NCBI GenBank assembly: GCA_913009655.1
Contig: CAJVWI010000009.1
Span: forward strand, 1 to 64,000
Length of the DNA: 64,000 bases
Origin: an uncultured Cryomorphaceae bacterium
GTDB taxonomy: Bacteria; Bacteroidota; Bacteroidia; Flavobacteriales; Schleiferiaceae
Direction of reading: 5' to 3'
A program made the translations under genes and the position numbers. How positions within the stretch are numbered: position 1 is the first letter of the stretch; each line of letters starts with the position of its first letter. The notes beneath the pieces are model-generated. The model had not been told where the DNA came from and did no database searches. It saw only the letters and a list, made by a program, of their open reading frames with translations. Shown here piece by piece: positions 16,452-26,584 of the stretch.

Positions 16452-18473
16452 TTAAAACCTATCGTTTAATGCAAGATCTAATATTTTCGTAGCTGATTCC
16501 GAAATAGGACTTCCAGGTCCAAAAATTGCAACTACTCCCAGAGAAAATAAAAAATCATAATCTACCCTCGGAACAACACCGCCAACAATAATTTGAATAT
16601 CTGAGCGATTGAAATTTTCAAGTGATTGAATCAATTCAGGAACCAGTGTTTTATGCCCGGCAGCAAGAGATGAAACTCCAATCCAATGGACATCATTTTC
16701 AATAGCTTGTTTTGCAGTTTCATCAGGAGTCTGAAACAATGGCCCGAGATCAACATCAAAACCAATATCTGCAAAACTGGAAGCTACAACTTTAGCACCT
16801 CGATCATGACCATCTTGACCCATCTTAGCTATTAGAATTCTGGGGGGTCTTCCTTTACGCTGGAAAAACAACGAACTCATTTTTTTTGCTTTAATAAAAG
16901 CTGGGTCTTTGGCATTTTCTTTTTTATACACCCCTGAAATTATAGAATTATTTGCTTTGTAACGACCAAATACGGATTCTAAAGTACTACTGATTTCGCC
17001 AAGTGTTGCTCTGAGTTCTGCTGCATTAATAGCTTTTTCTAACATATTCCCCTTTTTATTTTGGGCACAGATCCTTAAGTCTTTTAGAGCCGCTGTAACG
17101 GCATCATTATCTCTTGATTTTTTTAAGAAATTAATTTGTTTTAATTGGGATTCACGGACTTTGGAGTTATCAACTTGGCGAATCTCAAGCGTTTCAACTT
17201 CTTTTCTTTGAAATGCGTTTACACCAACAAGTATTTCCTTTCCAGAGTCCAATCTGGCTTGTTTAATGGCTGCAGATTCTTCGATACGAATTTTCGGAAG
17301 ACCTAACTCAATTGCTTTTGTCATGCCTCCAGCATCTTCTATTTCTTTAATTAATCTCCTTGCATCAGATAATAATTCGGAAGTTCTTTTTTCAATAACT
17401 ATACTTCCTCCAAAAGGATCTACGAAATTCAAAAGTCCAATTTTTGATTGTAAATGAATTTGAGTTTCTCGGGCAATCATTGCTGAATACTCTGTTGGTA
17501 GAGCTATTGCCTCGTCTAAAGCATTTGAATGTAGAGATTGAGTACCTCCAATTACAGCCGACAAAGCTTCAAAAGCTGTCCTCGAAATATTGTTAAGCGG
17601 TTGCTGCTCAGTTAAACTCCATCCGCTAGTTTGACAATGAGTTCTTAGGGCACTACTTTTCGGATTTTTTGCTCCAAATTTTTCAATAATTTGCGTCCAT
17701 AATACTCGCGCTGCTCTAAGCTTTGCGATTTCCGTAATAAAGTCCATTCCAATGCCCCAAAAAAAACTTATCCTTGGTGCAAAATCATCTATTTTTAGTC
17801 CTGATGATAGGCCTGTTTTAATGTACTCAATTCCATCGGCTAAAGTGTATGCTAATTCGATTTCAGCAGTAGCTCCTGCTTCTTGCATATGATATCCTGA
17901 TATGCTTATACTATTAAATTTGGGCATTTTTCTACTGGTAAATTTAAAAATGTCACCGATTATTCTCATACTATCTACCGGCGGATAGATGTATGTATTT
18001 CTTACCATAAATTCTTTTAAAATATCATTTTGTATCGTTCCAGTAAGTTTACTCATTTCAACTCCCTGCTCTTTACCCGCAACAATAAAAAAGGCGAGTA
18101 TTGGAATCACGGCGCCATTCATTGTCATGGAAACGGACATTTCGTCTAATGGTATTCCATTAAAAAGTCGTTTCATGTCTTCAACACTATCGATTGCTAC
18201 TCCTGCTTTACCTACATCACCAGTAACTCTTGGGTGATCACTATCATATCCTCTGTGAGTTGCTAGGTCAAATGCAACACTCAATCCTTTTTGCCCAGCT
18301 TTTAAGTTTTTTTTATAAAATGAATTACTTTCCTCTGCTGTAGAAAATCCAGCGTATTGTCTAATCGTCCATGGCCTGCTCGTATACATTGTTTTGTAGG
18401 GTCCCCGTAAATAAGGAGGTTCCCCTGCATCGTCCGATTCATGTGAGAAACGTTGTTGCTCATTCATTATCAC
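16452..18473 (-). CDS. mutB: Methylmalonyl-CoA mutase large subunit
   Basis: 673 residues. Adenosylcobalamin enzyme that interconverts succinyl-CoA and (R)-methylmalonyl-CoA. The TIM-barrel domain begins with [21 protein letters not shown] and includes [19 protein letters not shown] and [13 protein letters not shown]. The B12 domain (about 545-670) carries [11 protein letters not shown], whose His is the lower cobalt ligand, and the [13 protein letters not shown] strand. It is slightly shorter than the ~715-residue family average, mainly at the N-terminus. Overlaps mutA by 4 bp (ATGA). Confidence 0.97.
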   Translation of the reverse strand: MIMNEQQRFSHESDDAGEPPYLRGPYKTMYTSRPWTIRQYAGFSTAEESNSFYKKNLKAGQKGLSVAFDLATHRGYDSDHPRVTGDVGKAGVAIDSVEDMKRLFNGIPLDEMSVSMTMNGAVIPILAFFIVAGKEQGVEMSKLTGTIQNDILKEFMVRNTYIYPPVDSMRIIGDIFKFTSRKMPKFNSISISGYHMQEAGATAEIELAYTLADGIEYIKTGLSSGLKIDDFAPRISFFWGIGMDFITEIAKLRAARVLWTQIIEKFGAKNPKSSALRTHCQTSGWSLTEQQPLNNISRTAFEALSAVIGGTQSLHSNALDEAIALPTEYSAMIARETQIHLQSKIGLLNFVDPFGGSIVIEKRTSELLSDARRLIKEIEDAGGMTKAIELGLPKIRIEESAAIKQARLDSGKEILVGVNAFQRKEVETLEIRQVDNSKVRESQLKQINFLKKSRDNDAVTAALKDLRICAQNKKGNMLEKAINAAELRATLGEISSTLESVFGRYKANNSIISGVYKKENAKDPAFIKAKKMSSLFFQRKGRPPRILIAKMGQDGHDRGAKVVASSFADIGFDVDLGPLFQTPDETAKQAIENDVHWIGVSSLAAGHKTLVPELIQSLENFNRSDIQIIVGGVVPRVDYDFLFSLGVVAIFGPGSPISESATKILDLALNDRF

Positions 18474-19507
18474 AATTTTTTATTTTGAATTTCTTCAATT
18501 AATGAATGATTCGAAGTCCATTTAGCTATTTTTATTTCCGCGGCTAAAATTATTTTTTGTGACCATTCATCTAGAAGGTAAGAGCCTTTTAAAATATCTC
18601 TTTCTTTGGCGAGCCCAGTTTCATAAGCAAGGATTAGGAATTGATCTCGTGCCCATTGTTTTGCTTTTGAACTCATTTCCACAGGATGAATAATAATTTC
18701 ATCACAACCACCTAGCCATAACGACTGCGCTTCTATACCTCTTGCGATTAACTGTTTAGGAGGGTCTTTTTCAATATTTGATGATGTTTCTCCACAAATC
18801 CATAAAGATGAATGAATCCTTTTATTTTTCCTTAAAATAGAATTCCATAAAATTCGAATAGCTTGAGTCATTGCTATTGTTTCGAGGTAATTGCTGTAAG
18901 ATCTTATAAAGATTATACATCTATCCGACTTCTCCCACCCTATTATATCCAACTGAACTATTAGACTTGATATTGCAAAGGCAACTTGATCGACAGAATT
19001 ATCTCTGTAGATTGAATCTGCATGAGAGCAGATTGTTCGAACATTTTTTGGGATGTTGAGATTTGATTCCATGATACATTTCTCAGGGAAATCCAAGAAC
19101 CAATTCCCTCTTGCTATAGCATTTTTAGGGAGATCAAAGTTCAAGCTACCATGCCACTCACTTGGGTTTTGAGAATCAGGAAGAGATTTAATTGATTCTG
19201 ATATTAATTCTGGATCTACATGACCTTTAAAATGAATTGGACAAATATCAAGTCGTATTTCCCCCAAAATAGTTGGTAGGTCCTTGTGGCTTTTTATTTG
19301 AATCATTAGAGATGACGCACCATTGTTCAGGGCATTTAATGCAATGGAGTTAGATTCTTCTATATTTTTAGTGGCGTCGATTATCTCAATATAATTTTTA
19401 TGGGAAAAAGGAGATTTGGCCCCTGTCCATGGGTGAAAGGTATTTCCTGACTTTTTCCCTATTATTGGCAAAGTCAGACCATTTGGTAGAATAATATTAT
19501 CACTCAC
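18470..19507 (-). CDS. mutA: Methylmalonyl-CoA mutase small subunit (degenerate, non-catalytic)
   Basis: 345 residues. Position directly before mutB, with a 4-bp overlap, and remnants of the barrel ([32 protein letters not shown]-like region near 205, a [10 protein letters not shown] stretch) identify it as the alpha-like partner that forms a heterodimer with MutB. It lacks a C-terminal cobalamin domain altogether, so it is shorter than the usual ~600 residues; such short partners are known in Bacteroidota. Cobalamin-contact residues are not evident, so the role is structural. Identification leans on context. Confidence 0.8.
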   Translation of the reverse strand: MSDNIILPNGLTLPIIGKKSGNTFHPWTGAKSPFSHKNYIEIIDATKNIEESNSIALNALNNGASSLMIQIKSHKDLPTILGEIRLDICPIHFKGHVDPELISESIKSLPDSQNPSEWHGSLNFDLPKNAIARGNWFLDFPEKCIMESNLNIPKNVRTICSHADSIYRDNSVDQVAFAISSLIVQLDIIGWEKSDRCIIFIRSYSNYLETIAMTQAIRILWNSILRKNKRIHSSLWICGETSSNIEKDPPKQLIARGIEAQSLWLGGCDEIIIHPVEMSSKAKQWARDQFLILAYETGLAKERDILKGSYLLDEWSQKIILAAEIKIAKWTSNHSLIEEIQNKKL

Positions 19508-19509
19508 TC

Positions 19510-19833
19510 TTAATCTTTTAATGGCTCCACTAAAATTACCTGCTCCCCAGGTTTATGCATCCAGAAAGTTTCTCTTGCAAATCGTTCTAATTTGTTAGGG
19601 TCTGAGGAAAGTGCTTCAATTTGATTTTCAGTATTTTTAAGTTCTTTTTTGTAAAAATTAATTCCATCTTCTAATGCCTTTAGGTTGGAATCTAATTCGT
19701 ACTGAATCAAAACGGAACTCCTATCAATAAAAATCATCCAAAAGGAGAAAAAAACTGTTGCTAGAAAGTATTTGTTGGTTAGACGCCTCCACCATTTAGA
19801 TTTCAGCAAAAGTTTCAACCGATTCATACTCAA
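19510..19833 (-). CDS. FtsB/DivIC family septum formation initiator
   Basis: 107 residues. A transmembrane helix at about 20-37 (NKYFLATVFFSFWMIFID) follows a basic cytoplasmic head, then a coiled coil (about 45-75, LKALEDGINFYKKELKNTENQIEAL) and a short distal part with LERFARETFWMHKPGEQVI, the typical FtsB/DivIC end. These proteins join FtsL and FtsQ at the division site. Its place between an ABC exporter and mutA is only 2 bases from mutA. Confidence 0.85.
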   Translation of the reverse strand: MSMNRLKLLLKSKWWRRLTNKYFLATVFFSFWMIFIDRSSVLIQYELDSNLKALEDGINFYKKELKNTENQIEALSSDPNKLERFARETFWMHKPGEQVILVEPLKD

Positions 19834-19860
19834 AAATACAAATATTAAAGTTCTGAGCGT

Positions 19861-21645
19861 TTAGTATAGTTGTTGCTTTACAAATTGCTTATAAATCCCA
19901 TTTTCCAAATTCATCAGATCTTCATGACATCCTAACTCTAAGACTTGACCATCTTTTATAAAAGCAATTCGATCAGCATTTCTTACTGTTGAAAGCCTAT
20001 GGGCAATAATTATACTTGTCCTGTCAGTCATGAGCCGTTCGAGTGCCTCTTGAACAATGGATTCACTCTCTGAATCAAGAGAAGAAGTCGCTTCATCCAA
20101 GAGTAAAATTTTCGGATCTTTCAACATTGCCCGTGCAATAGCAATACGCTGTCTTTGACCCCCACTGAGTTGGACTCCTCTTTCTCCTATTTCAGTATCA
20201 ATGCCATCTGGAAATTTATTAATGAACTCCATCGAGTTTGATTTATTCGCAGCATCAACTATTTCTTTTTCTGATGCATTTGGATTACCGTAAAGAATAT
20301 TCTCTTTTATACTTTGACCAAAGAGAATTACCTCTTGCGGCACCCAAGCCATTTTTTTTCTTAGAAATGATTTCGAATATTCAGATGCTTGTTTTCCATA
20401 AAAAAAAAGATTGCCATTTTGCGGTTCTTGAAATCTTAATACTAGCTGCATTATTGTGGACTTTCCAGCGCCGCTAGACCCAACAATTGCAATCTGTTCA
20501 CCTTGGTTCACTTCAAGGCTAAAATTATTCAAAACGGATAAATTCGGTCTTGATGGATAAGCGAACTTTATTTCTTTAAAAGAAACAATAGATGCGTCTA
20601 TGTCTATTTTTTTCGCAATATGATTATCTATTCTGCTATCCTCTTCGATATCTTGATCAAGCATTTCTAAAATTGCTTCAGTAGCACCTACAGCTTTTTG
20701 AAGACGAGCGTATACATCAGCGATTCCACCCATAGAACCACCAATAAAACCTGAATATATAACAAAACTAAAAAGCTGCCCTGGATCCAATTCCCCAGTT
20801 GCAATTAAACTTGTGCCTTTCCATACTACCAATACTAATGCTCCAAAAAGACCAAGAATTAAAAAGCTAGCAAATCCACCTCGTAAAATCCCACCTTTAA
20901 TTGCTAGATTGGCTACACGCTGTGTTGATTTTTTATACTTAGAGCGCTCCCTATTTTCACTAGTAAATGCTTTAACCGTGGCAATCGCAGATAAACTTTG
21001 TTCAACAATAATATTACTTGAAGCGGATGCGTCTTGAACTGATTTTGAGAATTTTCTAATTCTACTACCAAATATTATTGCTAATAAAATTATGAATGGA
21101 AGGACAGTTAGCATAAAAAAGGTCAGTTTCACAGAAGTATATGCTAACAATGCCATTCCTCCAACAATTATTATTAATTGTCTTATGAATTCTGCCAGAG
21201 TACTTGTGAAAGTTTCTTGAAGCACTCCAATATCAGATTGTAAGCGGTTGGTTAATTCACCTATTCTTTTACTGTGAAAAAATGAAATTGGCAAATCAAT
21301 GAGATGGCTATACATCCCTTGCCTTAGAGAAGCTAAGGCATTTTGAGCAACACGTTCAAAAAAAAGAATTCTCCCGAAACTAAAAATAGCTTGGGAAAGC
21401 AATAAAACTCCCAGAGTCAAAGCTATTCCATCAATTTTTTCAGGAGATTTTTGCGCTGCGTCAACTAAATCGCCGAGAAAAGAAGGGAAGGCTAGAGCTG
21501 TTCCAGACGATAAAATCAAAAATACCATTCCAAATAAAAACTCAGCTTGAAATGGCTTTATGTAAACGTACATTTTACCGATGCCCCTTAAAGCCTGCCT
21601 TGAAATTTTTCTTTTATTAGTGTGAGACCCAAAATTTCTACTCAC
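19861..21645 (-). CDS. ABC exporter, fused membrane and ATPase domains (MsbA/multidrug type)
   Basis: 594 residues. Six transmembrane helices in residues ~30-320, with the coupling region containing SFFHSKRIGELTNRLQSD, then an ATPase domain: Walker A VGSSGAGKST, Q-loop WVPQEV, signature VQLSGGQRQRIAIARAML, Walker B ILLLDEATSSLDS and the H-loop IAHRLSTV. It works as a homodimer in the inner membrane and exports lipid-like or hydrophobic compounds. MsbA itself is one option but cannot be proven. It sits 1 base before the 2OG oxygenase gene end in the same operon-like run. Confidence 0.92.
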   Translation of the reverse strand: MSRNFGSHTNKRKISRQALRGIGKMYVYIKPFQAEFLFGMVFLILSSGTALAFPSFLGDLVDAAQKSPEKIDGIALTLGVLLLSQAIFSFGRILFFERVAQNALASLRQGMYSHLIDLPISFFHSKRIGELTNRLQSDIGVLQETFTSTLAEFIRQLIIIVGGMALLAYTSVKLTFFMLTVLPFIILLAIIFGSRIRKFSKSVQDASASSNIIVEQSLSAIATVKAFTSENRERSKYKKSTQRVANLAIKGGILRGGFASFLILGLFGALVLVVWKGTSLIATGELDPGQLFSFVIYSGFIGGSMGGIADVYARLQKAVGATEAILEMLDQDIEEDSRIDNHIAKKIDIDASIVSFKEIKFAYPSRPNLSVLNNFSLEVNQGEQIAIVGSSGAGKSTIMQLVLRFQEPQNGNLFFYGKQASEYSKSFLRKKMAWVPQEVILFGQSIKENILYGNPNASEKEIVDAANKSNSMEFINKFPDGIDTEIGERGVQLSGGQRQRIAIARAMLKDPKILLLDEATSSLDSESESIVQEALERLMTDRTSIIIAHRLSTVRNADRIAFIKDGQVLELGCHEDLMNLENGIYKQFVKQQLY

Positions 21646-21646
21646 T

Positions 21647-22450
21647 TTATTTCTTATTCTTGTCTTGAAAGTCTAGAGACTTTATTCCTAGTTTTTTAAG
21701 TAATCTTTTTGCTTGAATTTTTATGCCCTCTTTCACCTGAGTTGCAATGCTTTTATAAATACTATCATTTGGGCGTGGAATAAATCTGGAGTCGCTGTAT
21801 TTAAAGCCTTCACCAATTTCTGTGTAGTAATAAGCATAAAAGCTTTTTCGACTTTCCCCTTCAGGAATATTGATGGATTTATATCCATGCGGGCTATTTT
21901 CATCAGTAAGGAAGATAATAGCTCGGTTAAATAAAGGAGAGATAGAATGTTCGCATTTTGACATATCGGGATTCCAAATTTCTAAATTGCCTCCATATTC
22001 TTCTTTCCAATTTTTATTCAAATAAATAAGTAAATTTATACGTCGCCACATTTCTGATTTTGGATCAAAATTTACATCAATATGAACATCAACAAAGCTA
22101 CCATTTCCGCCTTGATGGATTCCAGATCCAAGAGAATTATTAGGGGTAACAAGTTCAGGTATTCCAGTGAGTTTGCTCATCCAGTTTAGAAACTCCTTTC
22201 CCTGAATCATTTCCCTGACTTCAGTGAACGAAGGATCCCATCGCTCGAAATGATAATCTTCAACTTTATTTTCATTTAGGCTCTTCCTCTTGACTTTTAA
22301 AGAACTTAAAGCAGGAAATTTTGAATATAGTTTATCTGCTATTTCAGCAACAAGAAAGTTGTCTAGCACAACGAATTTACAAGGAGATCTAGATTTAAAA
22401 TCACTTGATATTGATGAAATTGAATCTATGTGTTGGGGATTAATCTGCAT
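21647..22450 (-). CDS. 2-oxoglutarate/Fe(II) oxygenase, prolyl-4-hydroxylase-like
   Basis: 267 residues. Double-stranded beta-helix enzyme. Iron ligands are His123 and Asp125 (VDVHIDVNF) and His188 (SPHGYKS); Arg201 (SRKSFYAYYYT) would bind 2-oxoglutarate. YGGNLEIW and AIIFLTDENSPHGY are typical of the P4HA-like family. Members often modify peptides, sugars or surface structures; the substrate here is unknown. It overlaps the upstream SDR gene by 11 bp and is followed by an ABC exporter, suggesting a shared biosynthetic and export task, which is inference. Confidence 0.85.
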   Translation of the reverse strand: MQINPQHIDSISSISSDFKSRSPCKFVVLDNFLVAEIADKLYSKFPALSSLKVKRKSLNENKVEDYHFERWDPSFTEVREMIQGKEFLNWMSKLTGIPELVTPNNSLGSGIHQGGNGSFVDVHIDVNFDPKSEMWRRINLLIYLNKNWKEEYGGNLEIWNPDMSKCEHSISPLFNRAIIFLTDENSPHGYKSINIPEGESRKSFYAYYYTEIGEGFKYSDSRFIPRPNDSIYKSIATQVKEGIKIQAKRLLKKLGIKSLDFQDKNKK

Positions 22451-23222
22451 ATCTCCGGCGTAAAAGAAAATATAAAATTTTTGGTGAAAGTCGATGCAAA
22501 GGAAGTGCTAAACCTTCAATTCCAGTATAAATTTTATGAAATCGTCTTGTTTTACTGAATCTATAAATTTTCTTAGCTAGTTTTTCAGGACTCATTCCTT
22601 TTTCTTGAGCTCTTCCAATTTTATTCAGTTTTTCTCCATTTGAGGTTAAAGCAGAACTCATAATTTTAGTTTTAATGTTTCCAGGGCTGATAATTTGAAC
22701 TTTAATTGGTGAGTTATAAAGTTCTTCCTTCAAGGATTCCATGTAAATCTTCAATGCGGATTTACTTGCTGAATAAGCAGCTAAATTGCGCTGACCAAAC
22801 TGACTTGCAATACTCCCGATGCAAATAATTCTGCCAAACCCTTTTTTCTGCATTTTAGGTAGAAGCAATTTTATCGTTTGAATTGGTGACCAAAAGTTTA
22901 AGTTAAAAATTTTGTTTTCAACTTCAATTTTAGTGTCCCGCACATTTCCCCATTGAGCGATTCCGGCATTTAGAATCACAGTATCAATTCCTTGATGAAT
23001 TTCCCATAGGTTTGAAATTAATTGTGGTAATTCATCTAATTTTTCAAGGTCTGCAATTAAAATTGTGACATTTTTAGGCTTTGAACAAGAGGAAATAACC
23101 TTTTCTAGTCTTTGTTTTGATCTTGCTGTGGCAATAACATAATGTCCGGAATTACAGTATTGACGGACTAATGCCGCTCCTATTCCTGATGACGCTCCGG
23201 TAATCCAGACTACTTGCTTCAT
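22440..23222 (-). CDS. Short-chain dehydrogenase/reductase
   Basis: 260 residues, classical SDR. NAD(P) motif TGASSGIG (8-15), NAG (85-87), catalytic Ser near 137-140, Tyr150 and Lys154 (YSASK). The C-terminal extension is basic and ends YFLLRRRY, with a helix that may touch the membrane. Substrate unknown; the closest look is to DltE/DhrS7-type SDRs acting on lipids or retinol-like alcohols. First gene of the minus-strand run to meaB, divergent from rpmH. Confidence 0.88.
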   Translation of the reverse strand: MKQVVWITGASSGIGAALVRQYCNSGHYVIATARSKQRLEKVISSCSKPKNVTILIADLEKLDELPQLISNLWEIHQGIDTVILNAGIAQWGNVRDTKIEVENKIFNLNFWSPIQTIKLLLPKMQKKGFGRIICIGSIASQFGQRNLAAYSASKSALKIYMESLKEELYNSPIKVQIISPGNIKTKIMSSALTSNGEKLNKIGRAQEKGMSPEKLAKKIYRFSKTRRFHKIYTGIEGLALPLHRLSPKILYFLLRRRYAD

Positions 23223-23263
23223 ATTTCAAAGATATCTATATGTGTAAGTTGAAAAAATTGAAA

Positions 23264-23271
23264 TATATTTG
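23264..23271 (+). promoter_or_regulatory. -7 element of rpmH
   Basis: TATATTTG, an exact TAnnTTTG match, 24 bases before the rpmH ATG. TTG triplets occur upstream, but none at the preferred 17-20 spacing. Confidence 0.5.
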
Positions 23272-23295
23272 CCGCCCGAATAAGTACTATTAAAA

Positions 23296-23454
23296 ATGAA
23301 ACGCACATACCAACCTTCAAAACGAAAGCGCAAGAATAAACACGGTTTCCGTGAACGCATGGCTTCAGCTAATGGACGAAGAGTCCTAGCACTAAGAAGA
23401 ACACGTGGACGAAAAAGCTTGACTGTCTCAGATGAAAGCAATCATAAGGGTTAA
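23296..23454 (+). CDS. rpmH: 50S ribosomal protein L34
   Basis: 52 residues, with the unmistakable family start [18 protein letters not shown] followed by [17 protein letters not shown] and a lysine/arginine-rich core. L34 is usually 44-46 residues in many phyla and about 52 in Bacteroidota, where the extra tail ([12 protein letters not shown]) is normal. A longer frame on the opposite strand (23226-23441) is its shadow. A -7 box stands upstream and a strong terminator follows at once, so it is monocistronic. Confidence 0.98.
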   Translation: MKRTYQPSKRKRKNKHGFRERMASANGRRVLALRRTRGRKSLTVSDESNHKG

Positions 23455-23476
23455 TGCGTCTAAAAAAAACATAAAA

Positions 23477-23510
23477 AAGGTGTTGAGTTATCAACACCTT
23501 TTTTTTTGTT
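23477..23510 (+). terminator. Rho-independent terminator after rpmH
   Basis: Arms AAGGTGTTGA (23477-23486) and TCAACACCTT (23491-23500) with loop GTTA, then a T-run to about 23508. The stem is a perfect 10 bp. It sits 22 bp after the rpmH stop and before carB. Confidence 0.95.
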
Positions 23511-23548
23511 CCAATTTCTTCCGATTTTTGAATTAAATATATAGACAT

Positions 23549-26398
23549 ATGCCCAAAAATTCTAAAATTAAATCAATATTAATTATTGGCAGCGGTCCTA
23601 TCGTGATTGGCCAAGCATGTGAATTCGATTATGCAGGATCGCAGGCTTCAAGATCATTACGAGAAGAGGGGATCGAAGTGTCTCTTATAAATTCTAATCC
23701 AGCGACAATAATGACGGACGAAGTTGTCGCAGATCATATTTACTTGCTTCCATTGGAAGTGGAGTCATTGCGAAAAATATTAGAAGAAAGGAAAATTGAT
23801 GCTGTTTTGCCTACTATGGGTGGTCAAACAGCTTTGAACCTATGTATTGAAGCTGACAGTCAAGGTCTTTGGGCTGAGCATAATGTTGAAATTATCGGTG
23901 TCGATATAGATGCGATAAATATTACTGAGGATCGTGAGAAGTTCAAGCAGCTAATGACCGAAATAGGTATTCCAATGGCACCGGCAAAAATCGCTAAGAG
24001 TTATCTTAAAGGTAAAGAAATAGCTCAAGAATTCGGTTTCCCATTATGTGTTCGGGCTTCTTTTACACTTGGTGGAACTGGCGCTTCATTCGTTTGGAAC
24101 AAAGAAGAATTTGATGATGCTTTGCAACGAGGGCTTGAGGCTAGCCCCATTCACGAAGTATTAATTGATAAGGCTTTATTGGGTTGGAAGGAGTTTGAGC
24201 TTGAATTGCTCAGGGATAAAAATGATAATGTAATTATCATCTGCTCCATCGAAAACATGGACCCTATGGGAATCCATACTGGAGATTCTATAACAGTCGC
24301 TCCAGCAATGACATTGAGTGATACAACGTATCAGAGAATGCGTGACATGGCCATTCACATGATGCGCTCCATTGGGAATTTTGCTGGAGGATGTAATGTA
24401 CAATTTGCAGTTTCTCCAGATGCTGAAGAAAAAATTGTTGCTATCGAGATTAATCCAAGAGTTTCTCGTTCATCTGCCTTGGCTTCAAAGGCTACAGGAT
24501 ACCCAATCGCTAAAGTTGCATCGAAGTTGGCTATTGGATATACTCTGGATGAATTAAAGAACCAAATCACAAAGACAACAACAGCGTATTTCGAGCCTAC
24601 ATTGGACTATGTAATAGTTAAAATACCTCGATGGAATTTTGATAAGTTTGAAGGTGCTGACCGACGTTTAGGTCTTCAGATGAAGTCCGTGGGTGAAGTC
24701 ATGGGTATAGGTAGGAGTTTTCAAGAAGCCATTCACAAAGCAGCTCAATCATTAGAAATAAGGAGAAATGGTCTTGGAGCTGACGGAAAGGGAATTTCTG
24801 ATCAGAAAATTATTCTTGATAAACTTGAAAATGCTTCTTGGGATAGAGTTTTTGTTATTTATGACGCCATACAAATGGGCATTCCACTAAGGAAGATCAA
24901 CGATATCACAAAAATAGATATTTGGTTTTTAAAGCAATTTGAAGATCTTGTTGAAACTCAAAGTCAAATAGAGAATCAAACTTTAGATTCTATATCTTTT
25001 GAGTTATTACTCAAGGCAAAAATGAAAGGATTTGCGGATAGACAGATTGCCCATATGACGAATTGTTTGGAGTCGGAAATACATATAAAACGTACAGGCT
25101 TGGGGATAGAACGAGTTTGGAAATTAGTTGATACGTGCGCAGCAGAATTTGAAGCACAAACCCCTTATTATTACAGCACTTTTGAATTACAACAACAAGA
25201 TTCTTCAGGGAAAATTTTTTCCGAAAATGAGGTTATTGCGAGTAATAAGGAAAAAGTTGTAGTACTCGGCAGTGGGCCCAACAGGATTGGTCAAGGTATC
25301 GAGTTTGATTATTCATGTGTTCATGGAGTTCTCGCTGCAAAAGAATGCAATTATGAAACAATCATGATTAATTGTAATCCAGAAACTGTTTCTACAGATT
25401 TTGATACAGCAGATAAATTATACTTTGAGCCAGTTTTTTGGGAACACATCTATGATATCATACGACATGAAAAACCTAAGGGTGTAATTGTTCAATTAGG
25501 CGGTCAAACAGCGTTGAAACTTGCGGAAAAATTGGAAAGATTCGGAATTCCAATACTAGGAACTAGTTACGAGAGTCTAGATTTAGCAGAGGATCGTGGT
25601 AGATTTTCAACAAAGTTAAAAGAATACAATATTCCGTATCCTGATTTTGATGTCATAACTCATGCTGATGAGGCTCGTGAAGTTGCTTCTAAACTTGGAT
25701 ACCCAATTTTAGTTAGACCTTCATATGTTCTTGGAGGTCAAGGAATGAAAATAGTCATTAATGATGATGAATTAGAAACACATGTTATTGAATTGTTTAA
25801 GGATTTTCCAGGGAATCGGGTCCTTTTGGATCATTACCTGGATGGCGCTATTGAGGCAGAAGCTGACGCAATATGCGATGGAGAAGATGTTTATATTATT
25901 GGAATAATGGAGCATATTGAACCATGTGGTGTCCATTCGGGAGATTCCAATGCAACATTACCTCCTTTTAATTTGGGACAATTAGTGATGCAACAAATTA
26001 TTGATCATACTCTTACTATAGCTAAAGGTCTTGGTACAGTAGGTTTAATTAATATACAATTTGCTGTAAAGGATGAAAAAGTATTCATTATTGAGGCAAA
26101 TCCCAGAGCTTCTAGAACAGTCCCTTTTATTTGCAAGGCATATGGAGAGGCATATGTAAACTCTGCTGTTAAGGTTATGTTAGGTGAGAAGAAAGTCAAG
26201 GATTTCAATTTTGACCCTAAACTAGAGGGTTGGGCCATAAAAGTTCCGGTTTTTAGTTTTCATAAATTTCCTGGGGTAAATAAAACCTTGGGTCCTCAGA
26301 TGAAATCCACAGGTGAGGCAATTTATTTTATTAAAAATCTAAAAGATCCACTATTTAGAAAATTATATTCAGAAAGAAATTACTATTTATCGAAATAG
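23549..26398 (+). CDS. carB: Carbamoyl-phosphate synthase large subunit (short form)
   Basis: 949 residues. Makes carbamoyl phosphate from bicarbonate, ammonia (from CarA) and two ATP for pyrimidines and arginine. Two duplicated ATP-grasp halves: ILIIGSGPIVIGQACEFDYAG (about 11-31) and its copy VVLGSGPNRIGQGIEFDYS (about 570-588), with matching GGQTAL segments. It ends shortly after GPQMKSTGEAI, so the ~130-residue C-terminal MGS-like allosteric domain of E. coli CarB (1073 residues) is missing. Length near 950 is normal for many Bacteroidota, so this is not a truncation. No carA nearby. Confidence 0.96.
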   Translation: MPKNSKIKSILIIGSGPIVIGQACEFDYAGSQASRSLREEGIEVSLINSNPATIMTDEVVADHIYLLPLEVESLRKILEERKIDAVLPTMGGQTALNLCIEADSQGLWAEHNVEIIGVDIDAINITEDREKFKQLMTEIGIPMAPAKIAKSYLKGKEIAQEFGFPLCVRASFTLGGTGASFVWNKEEFDDALQRGLEASPIHEVLIDKALLGWKEFELELLRDKNDNVIIICSIENMDPMGIHTGDSITVAPAMTLSDTTYQRMRDMAIHMMRSIGNFAGGCNVQFAVSPDAEEKIVAIEINPRVSRSSALASKATGYPIAKVASKLAIGYTLDELKNQITKTTTAYFEPTLDYVIVKIPRWNFDKFEGADRRLGLQMKSVGEVMGIGRSFQEAIHKAAQSLEIRRNGLGADGKGISDQKIILDKLENASWDRVFVIYDAIQMGIPLRKINDITKIDIWFLKQFEDLVETQSQIENQTLDSISFELLLKAKMKGFADRQIAHMTNCLESEIHIKRTGLGIERVWKLVDTCAAEFEAQTPYYYSTFELQQQDSSGKIFSENEVIASNKEKVVVLGSGPNRIGQGIEFDYSCVHGVLAAKECNYETIMINCNPETVSTDFDTADKLYFEPVFWEHIYDIIRHEKPKGVIVQLGGQTALKLAEKLERFGIPILGTSYESLDLAEDRGRFSTKLKEYNIPYPDFDVITHADEAREVASKLGYPILVRPSYVLGGQGMKIVINDDELETHVIELFKDFPGNRVLLDHYLDGAIEAEADAICDGEDVYIIGIMEHIEPCGVHSGDSNATLPPFNLGQLVMQQIIDHTLTIAKGLGTVGLINIQFAVKDEKVFIIEANPRASRTVPFICKAYGEAYVNSAVKVMLGEKKVKDFNFDPKLEGWAIKVPVFSFHKFPGVNKTLGPQMKSTGEAIYFIKNLKDPLFRKLYSERNYYLSK

Positions 26399-26584
26399 AA
26401 GCTTCGTCGGTCTTTATATACATGATGGTAGACATAAGGTAATAAGGTTTATTCACAAAGAAACGAAGCAGCCGGTGAACGGCTTTGATTTGCTAGTCGA
26501 AATTCTAAGTAAAATAAGCTCAAGGGATTTAAAAGTAATTGCGTTCAACAGATTCACGCCATTGAAGGTTGTGTTCCTTGGTGA
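26399..26584. other. Intergenic DNA at the left edge of the foreign-looking block
   Basis: 186 bp between carB and the helicase tail. Contains AGCCG-GTGAA-CGGCT (26468-26482), a small hairpin that may serve as a terminator. Base composition rises from here on. I found no repeat shared with the right edge near 31980. Confidence 0.4.

Noticed and set aside
23226-23441. 71-residue frame on the minus strand over rpmH
   Set aside because: Shadow of the L34 gene, which is in the plus strand with clear family sequence.
23549-26398. CarB as a truncated pseudogene (949 versus 1073 residues)
   Set aside because: All catalytic halves are intact and the lost MGS domain is normal for many Bacteroidota.
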